Below are positions 29,629 through 33,459 of a stretch of 33,459 nucleotides of DNA, piece after piece; position 1 is the first letter of the stretch, and each line of letters starts with the position of its first letter. The DNA is from Elusimicrobiota bacterium. GTDB lineage: Bacteria; Elusimicrobiota; Elusimicrobia; UBA1565; UBA9628. The position numbers were made by a program, and so were the translations under genes. The notes below the pieces were generated by a model that worked only from the letters and a program-made list of their open reading frames with translations, had not been told where the DNA came from and ran no database searches. The stretch lies in NCBI GenBank assembly GCA_016207605.1, contig JACQPJ010000057.1:1-33459 (forward strand), in the 5' to 3' direction.

Positions 29629-30141
29629 TCAATTCCGGCGGGGCGCGACGTCGTGGATGCTCACTTGGCCCTCCGGGTCCTTGAAGTCCCCCGCCTGGCG
29701 GTCGAAGTAGCGGCCGATGAACGGGAAGGAGGCCTTCCAGCAGCGCACCATCTCGTCGCGCTTGGTGAAGACCACCTCGTAGTCCAGGGAATGCCAGACG
29801 GACTTGGGCTTGGTCGGGCAGGCCTCCTCGCAGAGGCGGCAGAAGTTGCACTTGCCGAAATCGATGGAGTACCAGGCGACCTTGGCGACCTTCTTGCCGG
29901 CCTCGTTGGTCGCGTTCTCGAGCTGGATGCAGTTGGACGGGCAGGCCTTGACGCAGAGATTGCACGAAATGCACGTCGCGGCGTCGAACAGCAGCGCTCC
30001 CCGAAATTTCTCGAAGGGAAGCAGCTTCTCATCCGGATAGTGCACCGTCACCGCGGGCTTGAACAGGTAGCCGAGCGTGATTCCGTGTCCCTGCACGAGC
30101 GCCTTGGCGTCGCGGAAGATGCGGGAGAAATAGCCGATCAT
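29629..30141 (-). CDS. nuoI: NADH-quinone oxidoreductase subunit I
   Basis: Two 4Fe-4S motifs CISCNLCVKACPSNCI and CNFCRLCEEACPTKP. Confidence 0.95.
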   Translation of the reverse strand: MIGYFSRIFRDAKALVQGHGITLGYLFKPAVTVHYPDEKLLPFEKFRGALLFDAATCISCNLCVKACPSNCIQLENATNEAGKKVAKVAWYSIDFGKCNFCRLCEEACPTKPKSVWHSLDYEVVFTKRDEMVRCWKASFPFIGRYFDRQAGDFKDPEGQVSIHDVAPRRN

Positions 30142-30148
30142 GAAGTCC

Positions 30149-31495
30149 TCATCGGAGCCGGAACGCCAGGTAGAGGCCCGCGATCGCGATGTTGGCGAAG
30201 CTCCAGGGCAGCAGGAACTTCCACGTAAAGTCCATCAGCTGATCCACGCGCATGCGCGGCAGGGTCCAGCGCACCCACAGAAAGACGAACATCATGAGCA
30301 TGGCCTTGCCCAGCATCCACAGCCAGCTGGGGACCAACGTAAAGGGCGTCCAGGGCAGCGGCGAGGCGCCGCCGCCAAGGAAGAAGGTCGCCAGCAGGAA
30401 GGATCCTAGAAGGACGTAGCCGTATTCGGTCAGGAAGAAGATGGACCACTTCATGCCCGAGTACTCGGTGTGGAAGCCGCTGACGAGCTCCGATTCGGCC
30501 TCGGGGATGTCGAAGGGCACGCGGTTGGTCTCGGCGATGGAGGCGATGAGGAAGATCAGGAAGGCGATCTGGCCCACGACCGGGTAGAACGCAAACCAAC
30601 GGGGCACCACCCCCCACCAGTAGCCTTCCTGCGCCCGAGCGATGACCGCGAGGTCCAGCGAGCCGGCGAACATCAGCACGGGGACCACGGAGAAGCCCCG
30701 CGGCAGCTCATAGCTCACGATCTGGGCGGCGGCGCGCAGCCCGCCCAGTAGGGAGTATTTGTTGCCCGAGGCCCAGCCCGCCATCACCACGCCGATCACC
30801 GAGATCCCGGCGAAGGCGAAGATGTAGAGCGTCCCGACGTCGAGGGACGCGGCCGCGAGCTCCCGGCCGAAGAGCACCGGCGCGAAGGCGATCACGCAGG
30901 GGATCACGACGATGGCGGGAGCCAAGGCATGCACCGGCGCGTCGGCGGCCGCCGGCGTGACGTCCTCCTTAAGCAGGAGCTTGATGCCGTCGATGGCGGT
31001 CTGCAGCCAGCCGTGGAAGCCGCCGGCGTAGGTCGGGCCGACGCGCGACTGGATGTGCGCGGAGATCTTGCGCTCCCACCAGATCGCCCACAGGCCGTTG
31101 AGCAGGATCACATGCAGAACGATCAGCACCTTGATCAAGGTCCAGGCGAGGTCGGCCGCGGGCGGGGCGAAGCCCGCGGCGGCGGCCCGGGAGGCGACCA
31201 GCGCGTACAGCGCGTCCCCCCACGGCGCGAGTTCGCCGATCAGCGCGCCGAGCAGCCCCCCGCCGAGCAGAATCCCGGCCAGCATCAGGGCGCCGTTGCG
31301 GTAGCCTTGGCGCGACCACTTGGAGTCGAAGATGGGCTGCGGCCAAGTCGCGAAGCGGTCGGTTAGCAGGCGGCCCGAGGCCGCGTTGAGCTTGGGCTCG
31401 GGCAGGGGAGCCTTGGGCGCGGGTGCCGGCTTGGCCGCGGGCGCGGCCGCCGGAATGGGCGCGGCGGGCGTCGGCGCCTGCGGGGCGTCGCTCAT
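30149..31495 (-). CDS. nuoH: NADH-quinone oxidoreductase subunit H with Pro/Ala-rich N-terminal extension
   Basis: From ATG 31495 within ORF 30149..32290; WERKISAHIQSRVGPTYAGGFHGWLQTAIDGIKLLLKED, ETNRVPFDIPEAESELVSGFHTEYSGMKW. Confidence 0.95.
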   Translation of the reverse strand: MSDAPQAPTPAAPIPAAAPAAKPAPAPKAPLPEPKLNAASGRLLTDRFATWPQPIFDSKWSRQGYRNGALMLAGILLGGGLLGALIGELAPWGDALYALVASRAAAAGFAPPAADLAWTLIKVLIVLHVILLNGLWAIWWERKISAHIQSRVGPTYAGGFHGWLQTAIDGIKLLLKEDVTPAAADAPVHALAPAIVVIPCVIAFAPVLFGRELAAASLDVGTLYIFAFAGISVIGVVMAGWASGNKYSLLGGLRAAAQIVSYELPRGFSVVPVLMFAGSLDLAVIARAQEGYWWGVVPRWFAFYPVVGQIAFLIFLIASIAETNRVPFDIPEAESELVSGFHTEYSGMKWSIFFLTEYGYVLLGSFLLATFFLGGGASPLPWTPFTLVPSWLWMLGKAMLMMFVFLWVRWTLPRMRVDQLMDFTWKFLLPWSFANIAIAGLYLAFRLR

Positions 31496-32616
31496 CGGTC
31501 CACCTCTCCCAGGACGATGTCGATGGAGCCCAGCACGGCGATCACGTCGGCGACCTTCATGCCCGCCAGCTTTTCCTCCAGCATGGCGAGATTGACGAAG
31601 GACGGCGCGCGCACATGCATGCGGTACGGGGAAATCCCGCCGTCGGAAACCAGATATATGCCGAGATCCCCGCGCGAGCCTTCGACGTGGGCGTAGACCT
31701 CTCCGGCCGCGGGCTTGGGAACCTTGGCCACGCCCGGCGCCAGGATCGGCCCCTCGGGGAGCCGGGCCAGGGCCTGCTCGATGATGCGGATCGACTGGCG
31801 CATCTCGCGCACGCGGCAGACGTAACGGTCCCAGCAGGAGCCCTCTTGGCCGAGAGGCACCTCGAAGTCGTAGCTCTCGTAGCCGGAGTAGGGGTCGTGC
31901 TTGCGCACGTCGTAGTTCACGCCCGAGCCGCGCAAATTGGGGCCGGAGAGGCCCCAGTTCACGGCTTCGGCCGCGCTCACGAGCCCAACCCCCCGCGTGC
32001 GGGCCATGAAGATGGGGTTGTAGGTGAGGAGGGTATCGTATTCGTCGAGGCGCGGCTTGAAGTACTCCAGGAACTCCTTGGCCCTGGTGAGCCAGTCCGC
32101 GGAGACGTCCATGCCCACGCCGCCGAGGCGGATGTAGTTGTAGGTCAGCCGCGCGCCGCAGAGCATCTCGAAGAGGTCGAGGATCATCTCGCGTTCGCGG
32201 AAGGCGTACAGGAAGGGCGTGAAGGCGCCGACGTCGATGCCGTAGGTCCCGAAGAAAAGGAGGTGGCTGGCGCAGCGGTTGAGCTCGCACGTCATGACGC
32301 GCAGGGCGTCGGCGCGCGCAGGGGCCTTCACGCCCATGAGCTTCTCGGCCGCCAGGCAGAAGACCAGGTTGTTGGGCATGGCCGAGACGTAGTCCCAGCG
32401 GTCGGTGAGCACCACGCAGTGGTGGTAGCCGCGGACCTCGGCGAGCTTCTCCGTGCCCCGGTGTAGGTAGCCGATGTCGGGCACGGCCTTGACGATGAGC
32501 TCGCCTTCGAGCGTGAGGCCCAGGCGCAGCACGCCGTGCGTGGACGGGTGCTGAGGCCCCAGGTTGATGAAGAGCTGATCCGACTTGAGCGAGGGGAGCG
32601 CCGCGGCGTCACTCAT
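31492..32616 (-). CDS. nuoD: NADH-quinone oxidoreductase subunit D
   Basis: [23 protein letters not shown]...[15 protein letters not shown]...[16 protein letters not shown]. Confidence 0.97.
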   Translation of the reverse strand: MSDAAALPSLKSDQLFINLGPQHPSTHGVLRLGLTLEGELIVKAVPDIGYLHRGTEKLAEVRGYHHCVVLTDRWDYVSAMPNNLVFCLAAEKLMGVKAPARADALRVMTCELNRCASHLLFFGTYGIDVGAFTPFLYAFREREMILDLFEMLCGARLTYNYIRLGGVGMDVSADWLTRAKEFLEYFKPRLDEYDTLLTYNPIFMARTRGVGLVSAAEAVNWGLSGPNLRGSGVNYDVRKHDPYSGYESYDFEVPLGQEGSCWDRYVCRVREMRQSIRIIEQALARLPEGPILAPGVAKVPKPAAGEVYAHVEGSRGDLGIYLVSDGGISPYRMHVRAPSFVNLAMLEEKLAGMKVADVIAVLGSIDIVLGEVDR

Positions 32617-33175
32617 CGAAGCGGTCCTTGACGTGGGCGTAGTCCTTGCGCAGCGGATGGCCCGAGGTGAACTCGGGGGTGAGGATCTTGGTCAGGTTGG
32701 GATGGCCTTCGTAGCGCACGCCGAGCAGGTCGTAGGTCTCGCGCTCCTGCCAATCCGCGGCCTTGAACAAGCCGGTCAGGCTGGGGACCGAGGGGCTGTC
32801 GCGCTGAAGCTCCAGCTTGACGATCACGCGCTGTTTTTCTTTCAAAGAAACAAACGACCAGAGCAGGTCCAGGACCGGCCGGTACGGAAAGCCGGCGGCG
32901 GCGGAAGGCTCGATCTGCGGCGTGGCGCCTTCGGGCAGGAACGGGTTGAAGTTGGGCTGGCTGATGTAGCCCTTCATGTCCGTTGGGCCCAGATAGTCGG
33001 TGCCGGTGAGCATGTCCAGGTAATCAAAGCTATTTTCTTTCAACCACGAAGACAACGGCAGGAGATCGTCCTTGGAGGAGAGACGAACGGTGAGATAATC
33101 TTTGACTTGAATTTGGGCTTTTTGGACCTGGGGGAACTGGCCCTGAATCTTGGCGAATAATTCGTCCTGGGTCAT
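32609..33175 (-). CDS. nuoC: NADH-quinone oxidoreductase subunit C
   Basis: [13 protein letters not shown]...[43 protein letters not shown]. Confidence 0.93.
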   Translation of the reverse strand: MTQDELFAKIQGQFPQVQKAQIQVKDYLTVRLSSKDDLLPLSSWLKENSFDYLDMLTGTDYLGPTDMKGYISQPNFNPFLPEGATPQIEPSAAAGFPYRPVLDLLWSFVSLKEKQRVIVKLELQRDSPSVPSLTGLFKAADWQERETYDLLGVRYEGHPNLTKILTPEFTSGHPLRKDYAHVKDRFDE

Positions 33176-33459
33176 ATGGAGACGTTGATATCCCGGCTGC
33201 CTTTTTCCTGAGCCGGGGTCATCAAGCCCTGCCTGCTCAAAGACATCTTTTTGATCTTCTCTTGCAGCTTCATCACGGCGAACTGCAATGCCTCCGGCCG
33301 CGGCGGGCAGCCGGCGATGTACACGTCCACGGGCACGATGCGGTCTACGCCCTTGAGGACGGAGTAGGAGTCGTAGTACGGTCCCCCGCAGTTGGCGCAG
33401 GAGCCCATCGAGATGACGAAGCGCGGCTCGGGCATCTGGTGGTAGATCTGGATGATCGG
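33172..33459 (-). CDS. nuoB: NADH-quinone oxidoreductase subunit B (5' truncated by window edge)
   Basis: Frame open to window end: [58 protein letters not shown]. Confidence 0.95.
   Translation of the reverse strand, partial: PIIQIYHQMPEPRFVISMGSCANCGGPYYDSYSVLKGVDRIVPVDVYIAGCPPRPEALQFAVMKLQEKIKKMSLSRQGLMTPAQEKGSRDINVSI

Overview
GC-rich bacterial chromosomal window made of housekeeping gene blocks, with a few less ordinary junctions. Left (1-5.3 kb): C-terminal tail of an unidentified CDS, a ferritin-like di-iron protein, a convergent pair (DUF554-like membrane protein, GDP-mannose 4,6-dehydratase), a small lipoprotein, a lytic transglycosylase and an RmlD-family SDR. Centre (5.3-20.6 kb, + strand): rpsB-tsf-pyrH-frr-uppS-cdsA-dxr-rseP-proS, a SAM methyltransferase, then rimP-nusA-infB-rbfA-truB and a riboflavin-kinase-only RibF-like gene. 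Right (20.6-33.5 kb, - strand): nuoB(partial)-C-D-H-I-J-K-L-M-N with no nuoEFG, followed by a transglutaminase-like / DUF350-like / DUF6624-like cassette and rocD. The most interesting observations are: (1) a compact promoter plus mutually exclusive hairpins plus terminator leader in front of rimP-nusA-infB; (2) recurrent extended -10 promoters (TGnTANNNT-like) exactly 6 nt upstream of start codons without Shine-Dalgarno sequences, suggesting leaderless transcripts; (3) the tightly packed three-gene transglutaminase/DUF350/DUF6624-like cassette with its own putative leaderless promoter overlapping the end of nuo; (4) a small membrane-anchored Cys-motif protein preceded by an Arg-rich 15-codon ORF; (5) a 38-bp duplication at a convergent gene junction. 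No rRNA, tRNA, CRISPR, phage or transposon genes were recognised. Gene order and composition are compatible with Elusimicrobiota, but taxonomy cannot be proven from the window. All family calls are from reading the sequence; no searches were run.
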